From Asterochloris sp. CNOR1 (Eukaryota; Chlorophyta; Trebouxiophyceae; Trebouxiales; Trebouxiaceae), in the NCBI GenBank assembly GCA_963969365.1, contig OZ017754.1, positions 2,891,209 to 2,955,208 on the forward strand: DNA of 64,000 nucleotides, in the 5' to 3' direction. The position numbers and the translations under genes are program-made. This document shows positions 33,950 through 46,200 of this stretch, one piece after another; position 1 is the stretch's first letter, and every line of letters starts with the position of its first letter. The notes under the pieces were generated by a model. The model made no database searches. It was given only the letters and a program-made list of their open reading frames with translations, and was not told the origin of the DNA.

Positions 33950-36900
33950 TCAGTTGCCACTCGAAACACAGGAATGACTGCACATGCAGGTCCACAATGC
34001 AATACACCAGGCAATCAACTTCTCCTGTCAGGCATCTTGCTGCAAGACAATGCAGCATGCAATGCAGTGTGAGAGACCACATGCAGCACAAAGGGCAGGG
34101 TCCCCCATCTGATTTTACCAGCACGGGGGTGCCACAGACTTGAAATGCCCCATAGTACTGTAAGATGTTCTTGTCAAAGCTGAGCTGTTTCAGCATGGCA
34201 ATCTCCTGCAGAGATGCTTGAAGGTTGTCGATGGTGGAAAGCGATGTTGCATAATCAAGGTCTTGAGTAACCGGTATATCACCCACCTTTACAAATGCTG
34301 ACAGCTGCCGCCTGTCAGTTCCATGCACTACCTTGACTGCAATTGGTTGCACGCCACATTTCATGGCTTTGTACACCTGCAGCAACACAAAGGACCAGCT
34401 CCTGCGTTGCACTCTGTTTGGGCTTTTGGGGACACTGTGAATAAGCTGACCTTGCCAAATCCCCCTTGCCCAAGCTTGATGGGCCGCCCCTGCTCATTCC
34501 GGCATAGGGCTATGTCCTCATGTTTCATGTTGGCGTCATCAGGCCCCAAAGAAATGAGTTGGCTGCCAAGGTCACCTGCAATAAAAGCAGGCACACTTCC
34601 CTGGTTCACAAGGGAGGTGACGCGCATCTTATAGAAGGCCCTGCAACTATGCCGACCTTCCGTGGTGGCCCCGGAGCCGGTGACAAGCTCCCACAGCTGC
34701 CAACTGGTTTGGTTGACAGATGGATGGGGGGCAGGTGGCTTAAAGCCTGATTCACTTGACTCTTGACTGCCATCTGAGTCAGTAGCCTTAGTTTTAGTGT
34801 ACTGCTTGTCGCCTGGCGCCACATGAGCCAGAGCCGCACTGTCTCGCAGCTGAGGCTCTGTTTTGCTTTTCAAAGAGGCAAGTGCTCTCCGCCTTTTCAG
34901 GAGCAGCCCTGCAAGAAGGTAAGTGGTTAAGATGTTTGCAAGCCTCTTTGCCACAGCTCTGCAGATGTGCAACAAACACATGTAGCACAATTCCAGGGGC
35001 AGCAGAACTTTCTGCATTGTGTGGAACAAGGGCGGTCGTAGCAAGATTGGCACCTCAGACCTGCCCACCTGCTGTTAGCACAGCAACAGCAAGGGCACAC
35101 GCTGCTGCGACAGCAATACCCGCTACTCCTGCTGTGCTGAGGTGCCTATGTCTGCAGGTACATTGCAGACGTGAAGACAGTCACTGCTCGCGTCACACAA
35201 ACTATAAGACGGAGGAGCTGCAACACATGCCTTCTATTTTGGCTGAGGGTGCGATATTGTTGGACTTGATCATATACCTGCACAAGACTGACAGCAATTG
35301 TTGCAGGGGGCTCTACACATGCAAGGGCTGAGCCTTGCAGGAAGGCAGACGCAGCATCCGGTGCAGATGCTCTAAGCCCTGGCATCTCACCGTTCCATTG
35401 GGCAGCCCATCCACCACGTTAGACACAACAGTGCTGGTGTTAGGCATTCCTGCAGCTGCCAAGTTGAGGGCAAATGGTGGAACATACCCATCAGTAAGTG
35501 TTACGATTGAGGGCAGTAGCAGTGCCAGGTCCTGCATGCCCACGACCGGCGCAGAGTGCCACATCAGTATGGACCGCAAGGAGAGTCTGATTGAAAGCCC
35601 ATGGTGACCACTGCAAGGCATTGTGCTCAGAATTCACCTGACTTATGCCTGTCACCCCCACTACAGTATGCTGGGCAATGACGGTGAACGTCACATTATC
35701 ACTGGTGCCACTGCCTGAGGACGGCCACAAATCAACCTGAATAACCGAGCGACTCAGAAAAGGCATTGCAGTCCATCTCAATGACACCCACATGAGCGTC
35801 TGCAGAAGTTTTTGCATCAGCTGCAAAGCAAGTCATGCTGACCTGCACAGGTCTGACACTGTTCACGCCCGCAGGCACGACCATCTGGGTCGAAAGCTCC
35901 AATAGTACTGTGTTTTGTCTGTCGAGGTCAAACGGTAGCACCGAAGGCCCTGACATCTGCTGATTTGGGAAAAGGTGCTTAGACAGGCACGGGCCAGCCA
36001 CGCAACATCTGATGCACTTTACCGTCAAGGTGATGCTTGCTGCTGCCATTGGTTCCACATTGAGCCGGGATGTGATGTCCAGTGCCCCTTCAGCCAACAT
36101 AATCTGCATGGCAAATGCTGCCACCTGCACATGGCCAAGCAGCTCCGTCAGAAAGACCGCCTGGGTATATGCAGACCGCTTGGGTTTGACGCAAGTTGTT
36201 CATATGGCTGTGCAGCATTGGCAGCATGTCTTACTTGCCATCCTTGAGCTAAGAGATCGTCCTCAACCTCAGCATTGTAGACCGCAAAAGCGCTTCCCAA
36301 GGTCGGGTAGATAGCGTCACTGGTGGGTGCAATCAGTGTGTAGTGAACGTCGACGCTATCCTCTCCCTGCCCATTGACTGGTCCACGGACTGCTGGGGCA
36401 GGTGCCGCAGCCTGCTGCAGACGCCTGCCCATCCGCCGCCCTACAAGCAATTAAGCTTCAGGCTGCAGCATACCGGCGCTCACAACACCAGTGCAGCGCA
36501 AAGCATGTTGCTTCACAGGGCATTGCATGTCGCTGGAGTGGACTTGTCTGGCTGTCAGACCTGGCCGAGGGTGCTGCGTCTGAGGGGCTGACGTGCTCGG
36601 GGTGAAGGAAAAATCTGTGACGCTGATGTCTATAACTGCATGAAGTCTTGTGAGCGCAGCCACAACTGAGTCTGTGAAGTTGTGTGTGAGTGGCAGGAAC
36701 CCAGGCCCAACGAGCCTGCACATACATCAGGTTGTGGCTGCCGGCCTCGCCGCAGCAACTTCAGATCTGCACACACCTGATCAGTGAAGTCCCCACCACC
36801 AGTGGAAAGTGGTCTGATGGTGTGGCCTGCACACAAACAAAAAGCGTGAAGTGCAAGGTGCACAGCTCTGAAACTTTGGATGTAAGTGCTTGAACATGCC

Positions 36901-37079
36901 TCAAAAGTTGACAGAGAGGTGCATAATACATCCTAGTCAAGCACTGGAGGCCATCTGGCCCTCACCACTGTGCTGTAATTCATCACATTGTTGTTGGTAA
37001 AGTTGGGGCTACTGTATGCCTCTGCGCAGACTGCCGACAGCGCAATGAACCACCAGGTCGTCCTGCACCTCCAGATCAT
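32925..37079 (-). CDS. receptor-like protein kinase RLK-C (chimeric)
   Basis: It has the same architecture as RLK-A/B but two origins. The 3' part (32925-33949: catalytic loop, DCG, APE, C-lobe) is the recent repeat. The 5' part (33950-37079) is a diverged paralogue. It starts MIWRCRTTWWFIALSAVCAE, a clean signal peptide, then SSPNFTNNNVMNYSTV. Other readable blocks are PLTHNFTDSVVAALTRLH, GQGEDSVDVHYTLIAPTSD and SDNVTFTVIAQHTVVGVTG. The membrane helix is AGVAGIAVAAACALAVAVL plus LLLKRRR. The kinase start is GQGGFGKV/AVKVV, and the helix C exon (LQASLQEIAML) is fully open here. About 117 extra bases sit in the intron at 33950-34090. It is the only copy whose upstream region is shared with an intact THO2, so it is the likely founder. 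HGD and DCG are retained. Confidence 0.8.
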
Positions 37080-37283
37080 CTCAAGATCCCGGATGAGGCA
37101 CTGCTCTGTCCTCCTTCTTGGTGCCTTGTGAATTTACTCTTTCCCCTTCACGTGTGACCTATCAGGGTTGTGTTAACCTTGCCTGCATTTTCCGTCTTTG
37201 TGCCTTGCGGTGAACATGATGACACTGGGCCCCAATGGTACATGAAAGATCTGTGGCAGTGGTTCTGGTGATCAGCCTGCAGC
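37080..37283. promoter_or_regulatory. divergent promoter region RLK-C / THO2
   Basis: 204 bases separate the RLK-C ATG (minus, 37079) from the THO2 ATG (plus, 37284), so both genes must share this interval for promoter and 5' UTRs. A pyrimidine-rich stretch (TTTACTCTTTCCCCTTCACG) lies near 37133-37152. No clear TATA box is visible on either strand. Limits are set by the two starts; the regulatory role is inferred from position only. Confidence 0.5.
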
Positions 37284-40200
37284 ATGGCGTCAGATGAAAT
37301 GCTTGGGCAGCAGCTGATGGACGACCTGAACAGTGGCACGGTGAGTCCTAAGCCTGCACTCAGCTGCCTCCCAGAACTCCCATGGCCAGCTGCCAGCCTG
37401 CCTGGCCTCCATCAAGGCAAGTGCTGCTTGTAGTGGCCATGATTGCGCCCTGCTGCAGCGTCGCTGCACTGCATACAGCACACATCACAGTCTGTATCAC
37501 AGCTGCAGCCCCTGGCGGCCTCCTTCTCAGGCGTGCAAACTGTTTGCAGATCAAGCCTGATGGTGCCATTCTGGAGGACAAAGATTTCTCTGACGAGCTC
37601 ACCAAGTTTTCCTTTCTGGAGCAAGTCCTCAGAGCTGCTGTGGAGGTAGGCAATGTGGACAGCCCTGGGAGCACAGCGTCAGGCTGGAGGCCAATGACGT
37701 GCTGCTGGCGGTGCCGCCGGCACAGCTTCGCCCTCCAGTGGGTTTGCACAGGTGGCAGGCTGCATCCACATGCCTTCCAGGCTCCTGCAGCAGGCTGAAT
37801 AAGCTGTGTGTCTGCAGCGGTGGACCCAGCAGCAGGCAGACCGAGCAGGCTCCTGTCAGGGCATTTACAGGCATTACAAGTGGACTGCAGGTGCCATGGT
37901 ATCTGCATCCACTCCTGCGTGCTTGGTGCCAGAGCACCAGCCTGTAGATCTTGAAACAGCATGCTGCAGGTGCAGTGCATCTGCGAGCTGCGCTGCTTCA
38001 GCAACACATCAGCACAGATGATGACTAGGCAGCGTTTGATACTTCCTTACACGCAAAGCAGACTGCTGTGGCGCCCTGCAGGGGCTTCGTGTGAGCAGAC
38101 TGTTGGGGCTACTGTTCTGCGCTGCAGGAACGCTCAGCAAGAGAGCAGCCTGCCACACATCAGCTTTGAAGCTGTGTCAAGCTGCCGTGGCGAAGCGTCG
38201 TGGCAGACCATCTGCCAGTGCCCATGTTTGATGCCGCAGTGCTGCGTCTATCAGGAGCTCAAAGCATTGCTGTGACGCCTTGCAGGGACCTCTGGTACCT
38301 GAGTGGGGCGCGATGCTTCCGCAGGGCTTTGTTTGGCAAGAGTTGCGCAGTGGTGTGCTGCAGGGGCGCACAGCAGAGCAGCATTTTCCACACCAGGCCG
38401 GGAGTCATCACTGTCAAGCAGCTGTAGTGTATGATCAAATTGCTTTCTGGCGCAACATTTGGACAGAACAGCTCTCAACATGCTGCAGTGATCAAATCTC
38501 AAGGAGCTGAGCAAATGCGCCAAAGTGCAGTGCCCTGCAGCGTCGCATGGTGGGCTTTTAGGCCCTCCATGCAGCCAACATGCTGTCATCGCAAGTACTG
38601 CAGTGGCTTTGGTGACTTGCAGGGGTACCACAGCAATCATGTGCAACAAACCAAACATGCTGCAGGTGCATCTCTGAACAACTCCTACTCTGAGCAGCGT
38701 CAAAGCAGCAGTCAGAATGATGGGATGGTTCTTCTGTGTTTGCAAAATTTCAAATGGGCTGCTGCTGCGCTGCAGAACTGTAAAGTCGCATCGGGTGAAC
38801 CTGTGCTAGTGCTCTGCAGGGTTGCCCAGCGGCAGAGCAGGTCAATTGAAGGGGAGCGGCACTGGGCTGCAAGGGCTGCATGTCAAGCTGACGCAATGCA
38901 GGGCTGCCTGTGGTCCGAGAAGGTCCCCATGGGCCAGTATGCATGCATAATATCACAACATCACTCTAGGAGCTGCAGCCAGATTGGTGCCATGCAGGGT
39001 CACGTAGTTACAGGGCAGCCTGCCACAAATCAGGCTGTGAGGCCATATTCATCCAGAACTTTGTTGTGGTCTGCTGCAGCATGGCATGGTGCCACAACAG
39101 CTCCCTGACCCACGTAGCAGCAGCCTGTTTAGCTGTCTGTAGACTTAATGTGTTGCGCTGCAGGGTCGCCTGGGGGCAGAGAAGGTCCCTGTGGCCATTC
39201 ATGCTGCCAAGCTACCTGTGGACGACCAGCTGCGGGCAGAGATGGCTGAGGCGATCTGGTGAGCATGCAGCAGTCCTGTTGGAATGCCCCCAGATACTCC
39301 TGGTTCATGGGATCCCTCCTAGCTGGCGTGGGGCTGGCAGGCTATCTGTTTGTGTGGTCTCTGTCCTATGCAGCGGTACTCGCAATGGCTCGTGGGCTCC
39401 TCCTGATAGCTCTGAGCTTGCGTGGGACTGGCATGCCATTCCAGTGCTGTCTTTCTCGCCGCACACCAAGCAGCCATGCTGAGGCTGCTGCCTGGCATAC
39501 ACGTCGGTTGCTTTTGCCCTTAGTTGAGCGTCTATAAGTATGTTGCTCAAGGGTCCTGTGCATTGAACTCTTTGCCTGTGTCGAACCCCTGCTTGGCCAC
39601 ATGCTTGGCCACCACACCATTGCAGCCAGACAGCTGTGCTTTTGGGCGATCCCTGCAGAGGTGACTGAGGCACTCTGGTGAGCTGTACGGTGCTGCGAGT
39701 CTTGTTGCCAGGTTTTCTGTGTGTGTCGCCTGCATGTCAACCTGCCAGCCTGTCACAGGCTTGTGCCAGCCTCCAGGCTGAAGTATCCTGGGCGCAGTTT
39801 AGAGATTAAGGGGAGCTGCCTGTGGCAGCTGCACAAAGCGCCAGCCCAGGCTGTGCACACTCGTTGCATGCAGCTGGCTTGCTGCAGCCTGGCCTCGGTC
39901 CATGGTTGTCCACAAAACCTCAACAGGCATCTGCATGCAGCCCCTGGGAATGTTCAGCTGCTGATGCTCTTGGGACCCCTGCCCTGCAGGTTCCACCGCC
40001 AGTCTCTGCCTATGACATACCAGAATGGCCCCGGCCTCCATGCAGACCCAGGCGTGAACCGGCTGAGTGACGCTGTTGGCGCAATGTCTTCAGACAACAT
40101 GGTAAACTGAATCGCGTTGCGGGCGCTTTGTAGCGTTGGCTGTAGTGCATTGGCCTGCTGTGAGTGGAGACCCTGCTTCTGCAGTGAACTACAACACTTC

Positions 40201-43200
40201 TTGGCTGCTCTGGCAGCTGCAGTACATTCGTGGTCCTGTGTGTGTTACCATATAGACATGTCGCACACAGTAGAGCTGCATCACGCCAGTAGAGGATTGA
40301 TTGGTGGCGCTCACTGTATTCGTGTGAGCCTGCGATAAGAACAGCGCTGCCTCAGCTGACTCTAGGAGCATTGTCTTCAATCTTGACAAGGTGATCCACC
40401 TGAGTTGATAATTGGCTGTGTCTCTTGTGAACGACCATCCCCAGGTAGGCAGAGCTGTTCTGGGGCTTCTGGAGGTACTTCAGGCGCACCTTTGTGCTGG
40501 CAACACTTTGTCTCTAGATTGTGCAGAGCTTATGTGAGCCATGCAGGTGATGAACAGGAGCCTGTGCTGGGCAATGTACCTCTCCCACACTGTCGCTTTT
40601 TCTTACACACCTTTAGCCAGAATGTTTTGGGTATCGAAGCTTCTCAGACATGGTGTGCAGGTGACCAAGAAGGAGCTTCTGCTGGTTATGCACCGGAAAA
40701 ACCTGGTGGAGCATGCCCTGGTGCCCCCCATCAGGATTGGGCCAGGGATCAGGCAGAGCCACCCAGATGATGCCATCCTGGCTAAGATGTACTTCAAGCA
40801 GGAGAAGTAAGCAGGCCACCTCAGCTCATCTGCCCAAGTGGTCGCTGAGCTTTACTGTCCTTGCAGCAGTTGTCATCTTCCCGCGCTCACGGCGCCACAT
40901 TGCCGGGAGAATGCTGCACTGAGCAGCCTGCATGTCAGAACTCTCCAGCCCTTGTGGTCTGTGATGTGGTGGCCCTGTCAAAGTCAGTATGGTAGCAGCT
41001 TCCGTCAGCTGGTCTAGCACATTGTTGAGTTCCCAAAGGTCCACTCTCTGCTTTCAGAAGTATAAATTTTTTGTCTGGTTGTTCCCAAAGAACTATGTGC
41101 ATGCTGCCTGAATATAGCGTGGCGCTAGCTGTGGGGTCGCAGCGCTATCTTGCATTGTGTGCATGCTGCACTACCCCCCAGACAGCACCAGCCTGTGGGC
41201 TCTGAGATGCTGAAGCTTGCTTACTGAGCATGCCAGCAAGCTGCCAGAGGAATTAGAACAAGTAGGGTTGCTTCCTGTGGCGAAGCTGCACCCCTGTTGT
41301 TGGCTGGACCCAATGTCAACAGTGCTGCCTCTGCAGCGGAGCCTCACCCTTTGTGCTGTGTCCTGCAAATGCAGGAGCAGTGCCTGGGGCAGCGTCCCAT
41401 CTTCATTTGAGGGGCAAATCCCAGAAGAACCTCTTGCTGTGTTGCGTTCTGTAGGTACAATTTGTTCCGCGAGGCCTCAGAGGGGTGGGCAAAGGTGCTT
41501 GTCAGCCTAGACAAATTTGCCGATGGGGCTATGCAGAATAAGGACAATGTCATACGCACGGTGAGCAGATTATGCTGGCTTCTATGAAGCTGCGGCCTCT
41601 GAGGTTCACAACTTTATTTGGCCTTTCTGCTCCTGCTGCTGGCAAGCCTCTGAATCTGAGCAGCATCTGCTGCTGGCCTGTCTGCCACAGTTGTCTATCT
41701 ATGATCTGGCTGAATTGTCATCTGTCAGCAGACTGGTGTTTTCCTGCAACAGCATATTGCTGGTTCTGGGGTCAGGCATGCACCTGCCAGTAGCCGCTCT
41801 TTGCAATGGTGCCTCACCCAGGCACCCGCAACTCACTTCTGCATCACAGCCGGAGACTAGTTGCCGAAACTCTGGGACTGCACTGCTCCCACACTGATGG
41901 CAGCTCACTGGATTTTTGCCGTAACAATCTTCTTACTGCTGCTGTCATCATACCCTGCAGTTCAATGAGATCAAGCAGCTCTTTGGCTGCTTCTCCCTGG
42001 ACCCCAACAAGGGGGCAGCAGTGGTGCTGCACTCCTTTGCTCAGCAACCCAAGAACCTGAGGTTTCTTGATCTTCTGGACAATTTTGATGCCCAGACGAT
42101 CCTCCACAACCTTGGCTGGACGCTGGAGTGCGCTGGCAGGATTGAGGTGCGCTAGTCAGCCAAGTTTCCTATGCTGAGCTACTTGCACAGGGGCCATGTG
42201 CATACCAGACTTGTACTGACCATGGGTGCATTCTGGAGTGTGCAAAATCCGAAGTAAGGTGCGCTGCTCAGGCAACACGAATTCTGGGTCACATCTGCCA
42301 GCAGAGCAGGTCAAAGATTGCATTAAGTTGTATGAGGATGGGCTCACATGTCTCCAGCATAGATAATAAATCAAGCAGCAGCAAGGCAATCCTGTCGGCT
42401 GCGTTCTCATCCGGCCATTGGCAAACTTTCACTGTCTGCACTCTCAGCGGATGTGCTAACGAGGCACAGACAGCTGGTTGGTGCCAGACCTGAATGTTGC
42501 AGCTGGTGTTTCAACCTCAATTGCAGCTATACCCCTCAACACTCAGCACGTCTCACTCCTGCTGTTCAGGACGGGGAGCTGCCTCAGGTGCCCAAGCATC
42601 TGTACAGGATGGCGGCCTCTGTGATCAAGGTCAGGTCACATGTGCTGATTGTTGTCCCTGCAATACGCATATAAATCAAGCCAGTGCTGCCCAGCCCTGT
42701 CACTGCCTGATTGCTGCCATGAGCAAACATCTTTCAGTGTACAGCAAGTGGTACCTCATTACCAAGACGGCAGGTCAGCAAGGTGCAACTCACCTGTTGC
42801 TGTTCTATAGGTCAAGCCCAGGCTGGGCATTGTGGAGCAGATCACCATTGGCCAGTAGCTGCTAGCCGAGCACGCATCACCCTCTGTTTTGCTTGTCTGC
42901 AGCACTTCTCCAGGCCGGGCGTCCTGGAGCAGATCGTGCCCTACCTGCCAAGCCGCCGCCAGCAGCAGGTGGAGGCTGCTCGAGCTGGTGGGGCCCCCCA
43001 GGCTGTTGCAGACGCACAGGCAGCCTGCAAGCAGCACAACCGCACAGCACAGGCAGTGGAGCTCTCCAAGGTGTCTAAGAGCCTGGAGCCCACCCTCCCG
43101 CAGGTGACTGACTGGGTAGGTGTCAGCGAAAATGTTGACATTGGTGCTGTAGTTGCTGCCTGTATCTGTGACACTGTGAGCACCAATGGTGCAGACATGT

Positions 43201-46200
43201 GGCAGTGCTCAGAGCCTGCTGATTGCGCTTGGGCTCCCTCCTTGACGGCATTGCCCATGGTGTGTTTTACACTGCTGATTGTGCTAGTCAAGCTCAATGG
43301 GCGGCAACACCTTGCCCTGAAGCAATTGAACATCTTCAGACACCTCTCTTGTTGTATCTTGATTATTGCCACAGCAATGCGTTCAGCAACAATGTGTCAA
43401 TGTCCAAGAGTTTTTAGGTGTTGCATGTGTCAAATCGCTGACCAAGTGTTGTCAAAAATTGTTGTTTGACCATCACGCTGCTTAGCACAGTCCTCAACAT
43501 GCCTTGTTTGCGGCGTTGCAACTTGTGAACTTGGCTCCTATGGGTACACACCTTCTTTGCAGATGTCTGAGGGATGCTGAGACCGTTGAGTGTCTCCAGG
43601 CAGTCCTCAACCAAATGTGGTGACACCGGTGCAGAGCATCCAGGTGGCATCTTTTTGCTGAGCTCCTCTGCCAAGCCTCTCGATAAATTCGAAACCTTTG
43701 TGCTGCTCTGTGCAGCCCTCAGTACGCCTTGCCGACGTTGTTGAAGAGTCAGCCACTGCAAAGGTGGCCTCTGTGGCCAACTACCCCATGGATGCATGGA
43801 AGGCACTGAGCCACGCCATGGACCCCTTGTGGGGCGACGAGCAGGGGGCGCAGCTGGTTGTGGAGCTGCTTAAGGTGAGGTGCTTTCCGCCATGCTTTGA
43901 CATGTCGAATTGTTACTGCTACACAGGCTGCTCTGCACTTTTGTTTGCATGCCTTCAGCTGCTTTACTGCCCAACAGACGGTGGTGGCTCTCATGAAGTC
44001 CCCTCTGTAGCCTTCAGTGTCCCCTCTATACACAAGTGCCTGGGCACGCTAAACGTGAAGAAGCATGCCTCCTTGGCGGTGCCCTCTGTGGCCCCTTTGG
44101 CTATCTCTGCTTGTGATACTTTATTGCTATCATGGAGAGATGTCACGGTGGCAAAACACTGATCTCCCTGAGCGGTGCCTGGGTTGCGCAGCTGCCTGTC
44201 CTGTGCTGGTTGGCATCTCCTGAAAGGGATGTCAGGTGTTCCACTGGATTCTTTTGACACAGCTTGCTGTGATCTGTTGAGGTCGGCGGGTGGGTAAGGT
44301 CAAGCAGCTCATCAACTGGCTTTGCTTGGCACTGATTGCTTGTAGTGTGCAGATTGACAGTGTATGGGCGGCCTAGCAGCTCCTCAGCTTGCATGCCTTG
44401 GCACTCATCTAACTGCTTTATCTTTTGCAGATTGGCGAGTGGGGAATGGCCAAGCAGCTCATGAACTGGCTGAAACACACCGTGGGCCTGGACCCCCTGC
44501 TACATGTGGAAATTGTCGACGTCATGTGCAACAAGCTCTACCACCTCCTGCTCCGGAAGATGCCAAGGGCTGTGGTCGCAATGCTGTGGGATGGAGACAA
44601 GCGGGTCTCGGTGGGTGCTTTTCATGCTACTGCCTGTGCCTACCTGCCTCCTCCACTTCTGTCTCAAGTAGTCTTACCAGCACATCGCTGTGGGAGAGTG
44701 ACAACCAGTGGTGTTGAATGCCCTGCTGCCTGGAGTGCTCGTCCATGCTCTGCCCTTCAATCCTGCTGTTGCCTGTAGCACACTCTCAATCCAGGCTACT
44801 TTGGATGCAATGATCTAGTGCACCATTGTGGGCTATGCGCATCCCAGTGTGCCAGTGTGTCTTCCAGCTTGCTTGCAGTCCCAGATTTCAGTCCCTGCAT
44901 GCTGCTGCCTCAAAGCACCCATGCAGCCCACTTTTCTCTCTGAGCCAACATGGCGCCCCTGCAGGTGGCAGACCTCCCAACAACAGTGCCAGAGGCAACA
45001 TTGCATGCATTGCTGCTATTCACAGCTAGCATGCCGCCCCTGCAGACGTCGCATCTTCCAATGGCAAGGCAGAACCCAGTTGCAGAGATCCCCGTGAAAG
45101 CGGCTGCCTGACAGCCAGCAGACTGCCCCTGCAATGCCAGAATTTGAGATCCTCATGCTCAGGAATCCCTCAGGCCAGCTGACTGCCCCCGCAGGTGGCA
45201 GACCCCCCTGTGGCAGTCCCACAGGAAGAGGTGCCAGCGCCTGATGTCTGGCCCACCGAGGCTGAGGAGCTGGCAGCCGCCCTGGGCCCCTTTGTTGGGC
45301 GGCACGAGGGGCTGTGGACAGTGCTGGTGCGGTGGCAGAGGTGGCACCTGATCCATGCCCGCCAGCAGCATGCCGCCCACCAGCTGGAGGAGGCCCACTG
45401 CCAATCGGTAGAGGTGGAGGTGTGTGGATATATGGCTGCAGATAGAGGTCGACTGCAGTGTTAGCTGTCTGCAGCCAAGTGCATGATGCACATGCGTGGC
45501 CAGTCACCTGTCTGTGCATTTGCCAGGCAGGCAGGCTGCTGAACAAATAGGCAATGAAGCACACCACAAGGGTGGGCTTAAGAGGCACTTTGCTTTGCTT
45601 GTGTCTGCTGGCCAGCTGCCCACCTTGTGCCACCTTGTAGCACACAGCATGTGGTATGCTGTAAATTGTCTCGCCACCCATCTGCAGCTTTTGACAGCAC
45701 CTTTGCTCGAGGGGCTTGCCAGTCAGACCAGAAACACTCTGCAATGGCCATCAGTCTGCATGCCCATCATTTGATGCTGCCTAGCGATGCACTAGGGCAG
45801 GCTCCTCTGCTGCTGGTCTCTGCTGTCAGTCCCATAGCACAGCAAGGGCTCGGCATTCTTGATCGCATGCAGGCTGAGGACGTCTGTGAAGCCCAGAGGG
45901 TCATTCTTTTCCAGCCAGCAGCTAGCACTGTGAGCTGTCAGACTGCTTGCAGACAAGGAAGCGGATGTCCATCTGCCAGCAAAGCTTCTGCCTAGTGGCA
46001 AGCAAATCGGCTTACCATGCAGATGCCAGCAATGCTGCTGCTGAACCCAGACAAAATTCTGCAGGGCAGTGTGCAGTCACACTGCCTGTTACACTGTGCA
46101 TCTGCAGGTAACGAAGCAGTGATCATTTGCCTGCAACTCTGCGCACCTGCCTGGCTGCAGGGAAAGGGACACAAGCAATCAGCTGACGGCAATAAGCTGT

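Noticed and set aside
45016-45744. A 242-codon minus-strand open frame
   Set aside because: It is the shadow of the conserved THO2 exon at 45195-45407 plus intron echo repeats.
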